A stretch of 64,000 nucleotides of DNA from Bacillota bacterium (lineage in GTDB: Bacteria; Bacillota; UBA4882; UBA8346), in assembly GCA_023435565.1 (NCBI GenBank), contig JAEYRN010000048.1, forward strand, positions 44,550 to 108,549, given 5' to 3'. The position numbers and the translations under genes are program-made. Below the pieces are notes generated by a model that was not told the DNA's origin, did no database searches, and saw nothing but the letters and a program-made list of their open reading frames with translations. Positions 8,803-17,173 of the stretch are shown here, in pieces; the stretch's first letter is position 1, and each line of letters opens with the position of its first letter.

Positions 8803-9282
8803 ATGAACAAACACAAATTTTACATCTGGAACGCATTTTGGTCAAGTTTGATCGGCTTGAGTGTATTTATTTTTGCTTTATTAACCTGGGGATGGCAGAT
8901 TTCATATCATCAATTAATTAATATAATTGTAGATCACCCCTTGAGTTTTTTATCCAACATGTTATTTTCCATGGCCGTTGGAGCTATAATCGGGACAGTT
9001 TCTCTCTTTTTTGTTTTCCAAATCTTTTTAAAATTAACTCAAAAACCGTTAATCGGTTTTATTTCAAATTTCGTAGTAGTGGCACTCATGAATATTATAG
9101 GGGCAATTGTTTTTGGAGTTCGAACTTATCAACAATTCATCCAAACAGAATGGTTTTTGGCCTTGATAATTTCCGAAGCGCTGAGTTTCTTTCTGATCTC
9201 TCACTGGTACCAGCGGCTTAAGTTTTATAAGGAAAAATTGGAACAAAAAAAGGAGTCCCTACGAAAACTTGAAAGTCAATAA
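8803..9282 (+). CDS. DUF3021-like four-helix membrane protein
   Basis: 159 residues with four predicted membrane helices (about 10-30, 48-75, 85-105, 112-135) and a lysine/glutamate-rich cytoplasmic tail. Size, topology and position directly after a LytTR regulator fit the DUF3021 family, whose members are thought to modulate the partner regulator. Assignment rests on context as much as on sequence. Confidence 0.65.
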   Translation: MNKHKFYIWNAFWSSLIGLSVFIFALLTWGWQISYHQLINIIVDHPLSFLSNMLFSMAVGAIIGTVSLFFVFQIFLKLTQKPLIGFISNFVVVALMNIIGAIVFGVRTYQQFIQTEWFLALIISEALSFFLISHWYQRLKFYKEKLEQKKESLRKLESQ

Positions 9283-9287
9283 TCTAC

Positions 9288-9318
9288 GGCTTCCTCTCTA
9301 ATGAGGCGGCCTTTTTTT
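9288..9318 (+). terminator. Rho-independent terminator of the LytTR pair
   Basis: An imperfect stem GGCTTCCTC / GAGGCGGCC (two mismatches) followed by seven T residues, starting 6 nt after the stop codon at 9282. Confidence 0.7.
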
Positions 9319-9665
9319 ATTTTTATATTGAAATAAAAAATTGATTACACAAAACACTACAAACGTATATTTCCCATTCTTCCCAGTAATCCTCAACAAC
9401 TCCAAAAACTAACCTGCAATCTTCAAGTAGAACCTTCGTTTAATTCATTAAATTAGACTAAATATTTAGAAATACTCTTCATCATCGTTAGAACTTTTAG
9501 CCGGTAAGTTCCAAAAGCGTTCCGGGTAACCAGTCTTACCATCAATTACTCAAAGGAACTACCAGCTAGAACGCGAATAACTCTGAATAATCTTATGTAA
9601 AGTATCTGTTGTTTATTACGTTAAGTTATCGATAAACGTCTTTACGGACGAAAGGAGAAATTAAA
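9319..9665 (+). promoter_or_regulatory. Long leader of the SLH gene with a possible RNA structure
   Basis: 347 bp without a gene. GCGTTC (9517-9522) can pair with GAACGC (9569-9574) around a small hairpin GGTAA/TTACC ending at 9540. AGTTCC (9507-9512) can pair with GGAACT (9555-9560), which is interleaved with the first stem and would be a pseudoknot or an alternative fold. I do not recognise a known riboswitch class. An AAAGGAG ribosome binding site precedes the ATG at 9666. Confidence 0.35.
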
Positions 9666-10898
9666 ATGTTGATTAAAGAGAAAAAGTTTTATTTAATGCT
9701 GATGGTTTCCTTGAGCATCTCTCTGTTCTTCAGCGCTCAGGTTTATGCCGGCGCAGCTGTTTCCGATATTCAAAACCATTGGGCAGCCAAACCGATTCAA
9801 AATTTAGCGGATCGGGAGGTTATTAGCGGATACCCGGACGGGACTTTCAAGCCTGATCAAGCTGTTACCCGGGCTGAATTAGCTAAAATAATCAGTAAAG
9901 CAATGGATTATCAACCGGTAAACGGAAGTAAATTCCCTGATATCGAGGGACATTGGGCGGCTTCATATATGAACGCTTTGGCCGAACAAAAAGTAATGAA
10001 TAGTTTCGACGATGGGAATTTTCAGCCTGAAAGAACTGTTAATCGCGCTCAATTAACCACATTTATAGCTCGAATTCTTAACCTGGCCAAACCGGAAGAA
10101 AAGTTCGGTCAAGATTGGTCTGCCAGCTTTATAGATGTTCCAAATGATCATTGGGCTTTCCGTTATATTGAGATTAGCAACAAGTTCGGATTGCTTCCAC
10201 CGGAATACAAAACCCAGTTTCATCCCGATCAATCGGTCACTAGAGCTGAGGCAGCTTGGATGATTCAAGCCTTAAACGGTTTGGAAGTCTCAAAGGGTAA
10301 AATCAGCCAGATTGATTCCGGTAGCGGTTTAATGAATATTCAAAGAGGATCGGGTAAAGACCCGTTGATGGTCTTGTTAACTCCGGAAACCATTCTAATT
10401 CGTAATAATAGTACCGCTCCAGTGGATGACCTTATAAACGGGGATGAAGTAACTGCTATTTCACTGCCCTCCGGAGACGTAAAATTCTTAAAAGCTTTTG
10501 GCCAAATCACCAAAAATGACCTATTATCCAGGATCAGCACTATGATGAAAGGTCGTCTGGATCGGGACCAAATCGCCGCAATCATGACCGGTGATTGGGA
10601 ATCCGTCAAAGATACCTTGAAAGGCAGCTTATACAACCGTCTGGTTGATATGGGGCTAACCCCCGCCGAAGCGGAAAGTATCATGGTACAAGACTGGAAT
10701 TATCTTGACACTTTAAGCCAGGAACGTTTGGCGCAGGTACTCTCCGATTATCTGGGAATCACCGTAGACTTCGGCCAAGCTCTTTTAGCAAGGGATATGG
10801 AAAAAATCAAGGAATATGGCAAGGTGGAATTGGCGACGGCTGCGTTAAGCCGGTTGTTAGGCATGGAAAATACAAATAAAGAAAGTATTTCTTATTAA
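9666..10898 (+). CDS. Secreted protein with three SLH domains
   Basis: 410 residues. A signal peptide (about 1-28, ending V-Y-A-G-A) is followed by three S-layer homology domains at about 32-75, 90-135 and 150-195, each with the F-x-D/V-x-x-H-W-A ... F-x-P-D/E-x-x-V-T-R-A-E/Q pattern. SLH domains bind pyruvylated cell-wall polymer or peptidoglycan. Residues 205-275 look like a small beta-domain, and the C-terminal 130 residues are helical with no recognised function. It does not show the barrel domain of OmpM-type outer-membrane SLH proteins. It is monocistronic. Confidence 0.88.
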   Translation: MLIKEKKFYLMLMVSLSISLFFSAQVYAGAAVSDIQNHWAAKPIQNLADREVISGYPDGTFKPDQAVTRAELAKIISKAMDYQPVNGSKFPDIEGHWAASYMNALAEQKVMNSFDDGNFQPERTVNRAQLTTFIARILNLAKPEEKFGQDWSASFIDVPNDHWAFRYIEISNKFGLLPPEYKTQFHPDQSVTRAEAAWMIQALNGLEVSKGKISQIDSGSGLMNIQRGSGKDPLMVLLTPETILIRNNSTAPVDDLINGDEVTAISLPSGDVKFLKAFGQITKNDLLSRISTMMKGRLDRDQIAAIMTGDWESVKDTLKGSLYNRLVDMGLTPAEAESIMVQDWNYLDTLSQERLAQVLSDYLGITVDFGQALLARDMEKIKEYGKVELATAALSRLLGMENTNKESISY

Positions 10899-10946
10899 TA
10901 TAATACACTCGTCTTTGAATATAAATCGGACAAGCTTTAAATACCA

Positions 10947-10980
10947 AAAAGGGGCTATCATAGTAGACGGCCCCTTTTCT
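10947..10980. terminator. Bidirectional terminator
   Basis: Stem AAAAGGGGC (10947-10955) / GCCCCTTTT (10970-10978) with A-run and T-run flanks, placed between the convergent SLH gene and the end of the chemotaxis operon. Confidence 0.85.
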
Positions 10981-11011
10981 CATATTAATTCATTGTATAA
11001 AGTAAAAAACT

Positions 11012-11824
11012 TTATAATTTGGATGTATCGATATATTTGCCAAGTAGTTTAATGTATAATTGCTGTCCGTTTAATTCTTTAATAGCTTTATTATATCTTT
11101 CTCCCACATCTTTTAGACTCTGGCTAAATACAGCAGAATATAATGCAGGTTTTTCAGGAAGATCCAAAACTTTTATTTGATCCTCCAAATTCATCTGTTT
11201 GGTAATAAATAACAAACTTGCCTTGTCGGGAGCATAAACAGCATCAATTCTGTTGGCTAACATTTTTTTAAAGTTGACTTCATTGAAATTAGGTGTGCTA
11301 ATTAAATCAAATTTTATTTTATCATTTTTCACAAATGGCGATATAATTGCATTATTGGCATAACCAAGAGTCAGCCCCGTGATATCTTCTATTTTGGTTA
11401 TTTTCTCAAGTTTATTACTTTTTAATAAGGCCAAGGCTGTTTTCCCGGTTGCATAAAGTACATCGGGGAAGATTAGTTTTTGGGCGCGCTCTGGTGAATA
11501 TATTAGTAAGGCTGAAGCATATTCAACGTTCGTCTCTAAAAGAGCTACTTGCCTTGGAATCGCTGTTGGTTCACTATCCCATACAAATTTAACTTTCATC
11601 GCCGGGGCCAAATAATTCTCCAGTAATTCATAGGCAGCCCCTTTCATTTGACCGGTTTTTTCATCTAAATAAATATGAGGCGGAACATTGAAAAAACTAA
11701 TTTTAACTTCTTTAAGACCTGTTTCAGCGTTTACATGCGAACTTGTGGTTCCAAGGCCAATAATTGGGTAAAACCCCGTAAAAAGAGATAGGAACAAGAT
11801 GAGTAAAAAAACTATTTTTTTCAT
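11012..11824 (-). CDS. Extracellular solute-binding protein family 3-like
   Basis: About 270 residues. A signal peptide (M-K-K-I-V-F-L-L-I-L-F at the N-terminus) is followed by a type II periplasmic-binding fold of the amino-acid (SBP_bac_3) class, with the lobe-1 pattern F-N-V-P-P-H-I-Y and the G-A-A-Y-E-L-L-E segment. The ATG at 11824 is chosen because GAGGGGG sits at 11831-11838, although the frame is open further upstream. No ABC permease or ATPase is adjacent. As the last gene after a chemoreceptor, it may supply a ligand to that receptor; this is inference. Confidence 0.78.
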   Translation of the reverse strand: MKKIVFLLILFLSLFTGFYPIIGLGTTSSHVNAETGLKEVKISFFNVPPHIYLDEKTGQMKGAAYELLENYLAPAMKVKFVWDSEPTAIPRQVALLETNVEYASALLIYSPERAQKLIFPDVLYATGKTALALLKSNKLEKITKIEDITGLTLGYANNAIISPFVKNDKIKFDLISTPNFNEVNFKKMLANRIDAVYAPDKASLLFITKQMNLEDQIKVLDLPEKPALYSAVFSQSLKDVGERYNKAIKELNGQQLYIKLLGKYIDTSKL

Positions 11825-11975
11825 GATAATCCCCCTCAAAATATAATTATAAATAGATTGCTTGAACAATGTTTTTATTTCGATGATGGTTGAAAAAACC
11901 CCCTTTCTTTAGTTTAATTTTAAGCAATTAAAGCTGATAACCCATAAAATTCAAATTGGTATATAATTTAAACAA

Positions 11976-13436
11976 TCAGAACTGATCATCTTTATTCAAA
12001 AGAATTACTTCTTCCGGAGAAATTACCTTTGTCTTAAATCCATTATTCTCACTTAGAGAATTATTGTTTTGGGTGACTTTTTGATGTTGATGAACGCCTA
12101 TCCCTTGTTCGAGTTTTATAAGCGCTTTTCCATTCACTAATTGCGATAGCTCTTGAATAACTCTTCGCAAATTTTGAGCCTGATTACTGAGTTCTCCTGA
12201 AGTAGCGGCACTTTCTTCAGCATTGGATGCATTCTGTTGTATCACCGTTTCTACTTGCACAATTGCTTTGTTTACTTGTCCTATTCCCTGGGCTTGTTCT
12301 TGACTTGCTGCAGCAATTTCACCCATTAACTCACTAACCTTTTTAACATGAGTAGTGATTTCTTTCAGGGCATCTCTTACCCTTTCCGTTACCGTAACCC
12401 CGTTGGCGGAAAGCCCAATGTTGGACTCTATCATTCTGGTAGTATCTTTGGCTGCTTGTGCGCTCCTTTGGGCTAGATTGCGTACTTCTTCGGCGACAAC
12501 AGCGAAACCCATCCCTGCTTCTCCGGCTCGAGCCGCCTCAACTGCAGCGTTTAAAGCCAATATGTTGGTCTGGAATGCAATATCGTCAATAACTTTTATT
12601 ATCTTACCGATCTGATCACTGGATTTCTTTACTTCATTAATTGCATTAAACATCTCATTCATTTCAAAGTTGCCTTTTTCGGCAGCTTCCTTAGTTTGCT
12701 CGGACAATAGGGTGGCTTGTTTAATATTGGTATTATTCTGTTGGATCATAGTTGCTGTTTCTTGAAGTGTTGAAGAAGTTTCTTCAATGGAACTGGCCTG
12801 TTTGGCGCTACCGTCGGATAATTGCTGGCTAGCGTCTGCCAGTTGGTTGGAAGCGATGGCTGTTTGATCAGCGCCTTCACTTAAAGATGTTACTATTTTA
12901 TTTATGGGTTTAGTAATGCTACGCGTAGTAAAATAAGTTATTATTATTCCGATTATTATTGCAATCAAAGTACTTAAAATAATATTATTAACTAATCCTT
13001 TAAATAAAGATTCTTTACGATAATATTTGGTAACCCCCAATTTAACCCGGCCAATGTTCTTATCTTCTCTTAGGATTTCCTTCTCAACTATACTCATATC
13101 CGCAGTAAGTTTAGCATCTTTGGATTTTTGATAGACAATATTACCATCTGAATCGGTTATTTCCACTAAACAAATTTCGCCGTCTTTTAATAAGGATTCT
13201 CCATTTGCGATAGAGGCGTCCAAATTATAATTCCATAGCGGTTCACTGGAAGCCAGAGCTGCAATATTGACCATTACTTCAGCCTTGGTCTTTAAATCTT
13301 TAGATGCGTTATTATTATCACCTATATAGCTTATATATAATGTTGTAATTAATAATAGAAAAGAATAAAAAAACAACGAAACCGCAAACTTTTGCCACAA
13401 AGATAATTTACTTAAAAATTTATACTCCAAAATCAT
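11976..13436 (-). CDS. Methyl-accepting chemotaxis protein
   Basis: 486 residues. TM1 spans about residues 14-34, an extracytoplasmic sensor about 36-145, and TM2 about 148-168. A HAMP-like start (S-I-T-K-P-I-N-K-I-V) runs almost directly into the signalling coiled coil without a full two-helix HAMP. The hairpin tip Q-T-N-I-L-A-L-N-A-A-V-E-A-A-R-A-G-E, which contacts CheA and CheW, is intact. Glutamine/glutamate pairs on both sides of it are plausible methylation sites. The C-terminal tail (S-P-E-E-V-I-L-L-N-K-D-D-Q-F) resembles that of the other receptor in the operon. The ATG has an AAGGAGGG ribosome binding site. Confidence 0.92.
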   Translation of the reverse strand: MILEYKFLSKLSLWQKFAVSLFFYSFLLLITTLYISYIGDNNNASKDLKTKAEVMVNIAALASSEPLWNYNLDASIANGESLLKDGEICLVEITDSDGNIVYQKSKDAKLTADMSIVEKEILREDKNIGRVKLGVTKYYRKESLFKGLVNNIILSTLIAIIIGIIITYFTTRSITKPINKIVTSLSEGADQTAIASNQLADASQQLSDGSAKQASSIEETSSTLQETATMIQQNNTNIKQATLLSEQTKEAAEKGNFEMNEMFNAINEVKKSSDQIGKIIKVIDDIAFQTNILALNAAVEAARAGEAGMGFAVVAEEVRNLAQRSAQAAKDTTRMIESNIGLSANGVTVTERVRDALKEITTHVKKVSELMGEIAAASQEQAQGIGQVNKAIVQVETVIQQNASNAEESAATSGELSNQAQNLRRVIQELSQLVNGKALIKLEQGIGVHQHQKVTQNNNSLSENNGFKTKVISPEEVILLNKDDQF

Positions 13437-13466
13437 TCCCTCCTTATTAAATAGGTATGGTTAAGT

Positions 13467-14501
13467 TCATAAATTCTTCATGATTATATTGGGTATATCT
13501 TGAAGCGAAACAATATTTGCAGCTGCTCCAATCTCTGCGGCCTCCTTCGGCATACCGTAAACAACCGAACTCTCCTCATCCTGGGCAATGGTAAAAGCTC
13601 CAGCATTCTTCATCTCCAGCAATCCATTAGCCCCATCTTTCCCCATTCCTGTCAATAGCGCTCCAATAGCATTAGAGCCGGCTGATTGGGCTACCGATGA
13701 AAACAGCACTTCTACCGAAGGGCGCTGATGGTAAACCAGCGGCCCGTTTTTAATCTCTACATAAAACTGAGCACCGCTTCGTTTTAAAACCATATGACGG
13801 TTACCGGGAGCGATTAATACCTTCCCAGGTGAAGCGAGCTCCCCGTCTTCCGCTTCTTTTACTTCAAACTTACAAAGAGAGTTTAACCGTTCTGCAAAAG
13901 CTCTGGTAAAATGCTCCGGCATATGCTGGACGACTAAGACAGGTGGAATCTCCACCGGAAGTCCGGTTAAAATCTCTTTAATGGCCTCGGTGCCCCCGGT
14001 TGAAGCCCCAATGGCCACAATTTTGTTGGTTGTTTTAAAGACCAAATTTTTACCGGTCCTGGTTATTTGAGACTCCCTTTTATGAACCAATCTCTCAAAT
14101 CTTTTAATTTCGGCAGCAGCTTTCACTTTTTCGATTAATTGCTCACTCAAATCTTGTACCGTATAAGCTGCCCCTGGTTTGGCAATTACTTCCACAGCGC
14201 CCAATTCCAGAGCTTTCAGGGCTACATCGCATCCTTCCTTGGCCAAAGAACTGACGATAATCACCGGCATCGGGTAATATTTCATTAATTTTTCAAGAAA
14301 AGTCAATCCGTCCATCTTCGGCATCTCAATATCGAGTATTAGGACATCCGGTTGCAAAAAAACGATTTTGTTCCTACCGATATAAGGATCCGGAGCGGTA
14401 CCAACCACCTCAATTTCAGGATCTTTAGAAAGTTCTTTGGTTAGTACCTTTCGAACCATAGCCGAATCATCAACTATCAATACTTTAATTATCTTACTCA
14501 T
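13467..14501 (-). CDS. cheB: Chemotaxis response regulator protein-glutamate methylesterase CheB (copy 1)
   Basis: 344 residues. An N-terminal receiver domain (V-D-D-S at 10-13, phosphoacceptor aspartate in L-I-L-D-I-E-M-P-K-M-D-G) is joined to a C-terminal CheB esterase. The catalytic triad is present: serine in I-G-A-S-T-G-G, histidine in V-V-Q-H-M-P, aspartate in G-M-G-K-D-G. It would remove methyl groups from receptor glutamates and deamidate glutamines in adaptation. It lies 38 bp downstream of a very similar cheB, which looks like a tandem duplication. Confidence 0.95.
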   Translation of the reverse strand: MSKIIKVLIVDDSAMVRKVLTKELSKDPEIEVVGTAPDPYIGRNKIVFLQPDVLILDIEMPKMDGLTFLEKLMKYYPMPVIIVSSLAKEGCDVALKALELGAVEVIAKPGAAYTVQDLSEQLIEKVKAAAEIKRFERLVHKRESQITRTGKNLVFKTTNKIVAIGASTGGTEAIKEILTGLPVEIPPVLVVQHMPEHFTRAFAERLNSLCKFEVKEAEDGELASPGKVLIAPGNRHMVLKRSGAQFYVEIKNGPLVYHQRPSVEVLFSSVAQSAGSNAIGALLTGMGKDGANGLLEMKNAGAFTIAQDEESSVVYGMPKEAAEIGAAANIVSLQDIPNIIMKNL

Positions 14502-14539
14502 AATTACTACCTATTCTATAAATTAATTAACACCATATT

Positions 14540-15595
14540 TTATCCCATTCCTTCCAAAGTATCGACTATTACTTGAGGTATGTCATCCAAAGCAACCAAC
14601 TTGGAAACCGCTCCTATCGCCGTCGCTTCCTTAGCGATACCATAAACGAGACTACTGGCTTCATCCTGACCTATTGTCAGAGCTCCGGCATTTTTCATAT
14701 CCAATAACCCTTCGGCGCCATCTTTTCCAGCCCCGGTCAAAACAACACCCATCGATTCTTTCCCCGCATAAAGCGCAATCGAACGGAACAACACTTCGAT
14801 TGAAGGGCGTTGATGTAGCACCAGCGGACCTGCTTTAACCTCCACATAATAACCGTACTGGTTCTTTTTGAGGACCATGTGCTTATTCCCCGGTGCTATT
14901 AAGACTTTACCGGTAGTAAGGACCTCCTTATCATCCGCTTCCTTTACCTCTAAAGCGCAGATGCTATTGAGCCGATCCGCAAAAATTTTGGTAAAGTGAG
15001 GCGGCATGTGTTGCACAACTAAAATCGGCGGCATTTCTACCGGTAGTTTTGACAAGATTGAGGTGATTGCTTCAATCCCGCCGGTAGAAGCCCCAAGCGC
15101 AACAATTTTCCCGGAACTTTGCAACAATCTCTTATCTTTAATCTCTAGCGGACTAGAAGGCCCAAGGGGACTCCGAGGTTTTAGGTTTTTTATCCTAAAG
15201 ACGGCCTTGACTTTTTCAATGAGCTGTTCTGTCATTTCCTTGACCGAATAAGATGGCCCCGGTTTAGCAATTACTTCGGCCGCCCCAAGCTCCGTTGCGC
15301 GCAGAGCAGCGGCGCTCCCTTCCTTAGCGATGGAACTGACAATGATTACCGGTATTGGATAATATTCCATCAACTGTTCCAAGAAGGTAAGCCCATCCAT
15401 CTTCGGCATTTCAATATCGAGTAATAAAACATCCGGCTTCGATTTCGTGATCAAATCCCGGGCGATAATCGGGTCCGGAGCTGTCCCCACCACTTCCAGT
15501 TCGGGATCTTTATTTAACTCCTTAGAAAAAATATTGCAAACCAGTTCCGAATCGTCAACAATTAAAACCTTGATTTTCGATTCCACGATTATCAC
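14540..15595 (-). CDS. cheB: Chemotaxis methylesterase CheB (copy 2)
   Basis: 351 residues with the same receiver plus esterase layout as the neighbour: V-D-D-S-E, L-L-L-D-I-E-M-P-K-M-D-G, then I/L-G-A-S-T-G-G-I, V-V-Q-H-M-P-P-H-F and G-A-G-K-D-G. Extensive identity to the downstream copy, stronger than to the distant third cheB in the window, supports a recent tandem duplication. The first start is GTG at 15595; a second GTG three codons on is possible. It lies directly downstream of cheR. Confidence 0.95.
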   Translation of the reverse strand: MIIVESKIKVLIVDDSELVCNIFSKELNKDPELEVVGTAPDPIIARDLITKSKPDVLLLDIEMPKMDGLTFLEQLMEYYPIPVIIVSSIAKEGSAAALRATELGAAEVIAKPGPSYSVKEMTEQLIEKVKAVFRIKNLKPRSPLGPSSPLEIKDKRLLQSSGKIVALGASTGGIEAITSILSKLPVEMPPILVVQHMPPHFTKIFADRLNSICALEVKEADDKEVLTTGKVLIAPGNKHMVLKKNQYGYYVEVKAGPLVLHQRPSIEVLFRSIALYAGKESMGVVLTGAGKDGAEGLLDMKNAGALTIGQDEASSLVYGIAKEATAIGAVSKLVALDDIPQVIVDTLEGMG

Positions 15596-15612
15596 ATCCT
15601 ACTGTAAAATTG

Positions 15613-16425
15613 TTATTTTTCTTTTTGATAGACAGTCGGTTGAATGTATTTAAATGTATACTGTTTATTAATCAAGCTTTCCGAATGCCCGATGAATAAT
15701 AACCCGCCCTTGGTCAAATAATCATGAAACTTCTTGACTAACTCCTGTTGGACCGGGGCATCGAAGTAAATCATTACATTACGGCAAAAGATGATATCAA
15801 AGTTATTTTTAAAGGGAAACGGTTCCATCAAATTAAAGAGTCTGAAGGTTACCAAATCTTTTATTTCCGTTTTCACTTGATAGTGCTCACCATCATGGAT
15901 GAAGTATTCCATCAAAAAATACGGGTCCATATCTTTCTTGATCGTGGCCGGATAAACCCCTCTTTGGGCCGTAGCTACCGATCGACCGCTGACATCGGTG
16001 GCCAGAACCCGGATATTAACCTCCGAAGGCAGCCATTCTTTGAAGACCATAGCCAAGGTATAGGGTTCTTCGCCGGTAGAACACCCAGCGCTCCAAACCC
16101 TGATTTCGTTTTGCTCCATTATCCTCGGATTATTCTCCAAGATGAACCTCAATTGGGTCCTGATGAACTCAAAATGGTTGTTCTCCCGGAAAAAGTTGGT
16201 CTGATGAATGGTAATCTCATCGGCGAACTCAGCCCAGTATTCTCCGTTGGCCCCTTTGGTAAGGAGTTGGTAATACTCGTCGTATGAAGCTAGGTTATAT
16301 TTCCTCATCAACTTGTCAACTTTAGTGATGACAATCTCCTTTTTTTGAGGAGAGAAATGTATTCCGAAGTTTTGATAAATCAAAGTACGATATTTTTCAA
16401 ATTGATTCTCTGTCATTTTCTCCAT
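15613..16425 (-). CDS. cheR: Chemotaxis protein methyltransferase CheR
   Basis: 270 residues. An N-terminal all-helical CheR domain (about 1-75) is followed by the SAM-dependent methyltransferase domain, with the A-G-C-S-T-G-E-E-P-Y-T-L-A SAM motif near 113-125, I-I-F-C-R-N-V-M-I-Y-F near 206-216 and F-I-G-H-S-E-S-L near the C-terminus. It methylates receptor glutamates. The gene order cheD-cheR-cheB-cheB supports an adaptation module. Confidence 0.95.
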   Translation of the reverse strand: MEKMTENQFEKYRTLIYQNFGIHFSPQKKEIVITKVDKLMRKYNLASYDEYYQLLTKGANGEYWAEFADEITIHQTNFFRENNHFEFIRTQLRFILENNPRIMEQNEIRVWSAGCSTGEEPYTLAMVFKEWLPSEVNIRVLATDVSGRSVATAQRGVYPATIKKDMDPYFLMEYFIHDGEHYQVKTEIKDLVTFRLFNLMEPFPFKNNFDIIFCRNVMIYFDAPVQQELVKKFHDYLTKGGLLFIGHSESLINKQYTFKYIQPTVYQKEK

Positions 16426-16522
16426 AGCTGTTCCTTCTGGTTTTTTTAAAAGACTGATGAATCTTTTGTTATGAGTCGTTGTTCCCGAAACTGATACCTG
16501 TCAAATGTTATCTCTTTAATGA

Positions 16523-17089
16523 TTATCTAAACCAATCATTGTTTCGAATCTGCTCCACCCGGTATATGTAAACTTCCCCGCTCTGATTATGAAAAACAAC
16601 CTTTCGACCATGTTCTCCCCCTACGTCTTTTGTTACTACCTGAATCCGGTTCTTTTTAAGCCATATTTCGGCGAGCTCCACGTTTCCATCACCAACCAGT
16701 GAATTCAATTGAACATTCCTGGCACCCCCAATTAAATGGGCTCTAAGATTCGTCTTCTTTGAACCCATATCCAACATCAATTGCAACATATGGGGAAGGG
16801 ATACCTCGCCGTATCTACCGTTTCGTTCCTCATTATTACATGTGTTGTAGATATAATGGTTCATCCCGCCGAAACGATTGACACTGTCCCATAAACAAAC
16901 CGATACGCAGGAACCGAGTACGGTATGAATGAAGTGCGGATCCTGGCTAACAAAGATAAACCCGGGATGGAGATAAAAATTTTTTACCTGTTCGATGGCG
17001 ACTCCACCTACTTTGTCCAATGATAACCCTTGATTTGGTTGAAATCTGTTAAAAACCGCAAAAAATAGATTGAAAAGTGAGATTTCCAT
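16523..17089 (-). CDS. cheD: Chemoreceptor glutamine deamidase CheD
   Basis: CheD core of about 155 residues with the catalytic G-S-C-V-S-V-C and the histidine of G-G-M-N-H-Y-I-Y, plus the I-G-G-A-R-N-V motif. It deamidates receptor glutamines and, in Bacillota, partners CheC/CheX-type phosphatases. The open frame adds about 30 N-terminal residues (F/N/L-rich) that are unusual for CheD; an internal TTG at the L-S-L-D-K-V segment, preceded by AAGGG, may be the real start. It lies between a receptor gene and cheR. Confidence 0.9.
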   Translation of the reverse strand: MEISLFNLFFAVFNRFQPNQGLSLDKVGGVAIEQVKNFYLHPGFIFVSQDPHFIHTVLGSCVSVCLWDSVNRFGGMNHYIYNTCNNEERNGRYGEVSLPHMLQLMLDMGSKKTNLRAHLIGGARNVQLNSLVGDGNVELAEIWLKKNRIQVVTKDVGGEHGRKVVFHNQSGEVYIYRVEQIRNNDWFR

Positions 17090-17173
17090 AATGTTGGCCT
17101 TTTTCTATAATTGCTTACAATTAAAGCGGTATCTATTTATTTTTCCATTTAAATTTTGATAATCTATCCCTTA

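Noticed and set aside
9319..9665. Known riboswitch in the SLH leader (c-di-GMP or c-di-AMP class)
   Set aside because: The conserved cores of those classes are not present; only generic pairings are seen.
15748..16287. 179-codon frame opposite cheR
   Set aside because: Antisense to cheR motifs; no start signal and no family resemblance.
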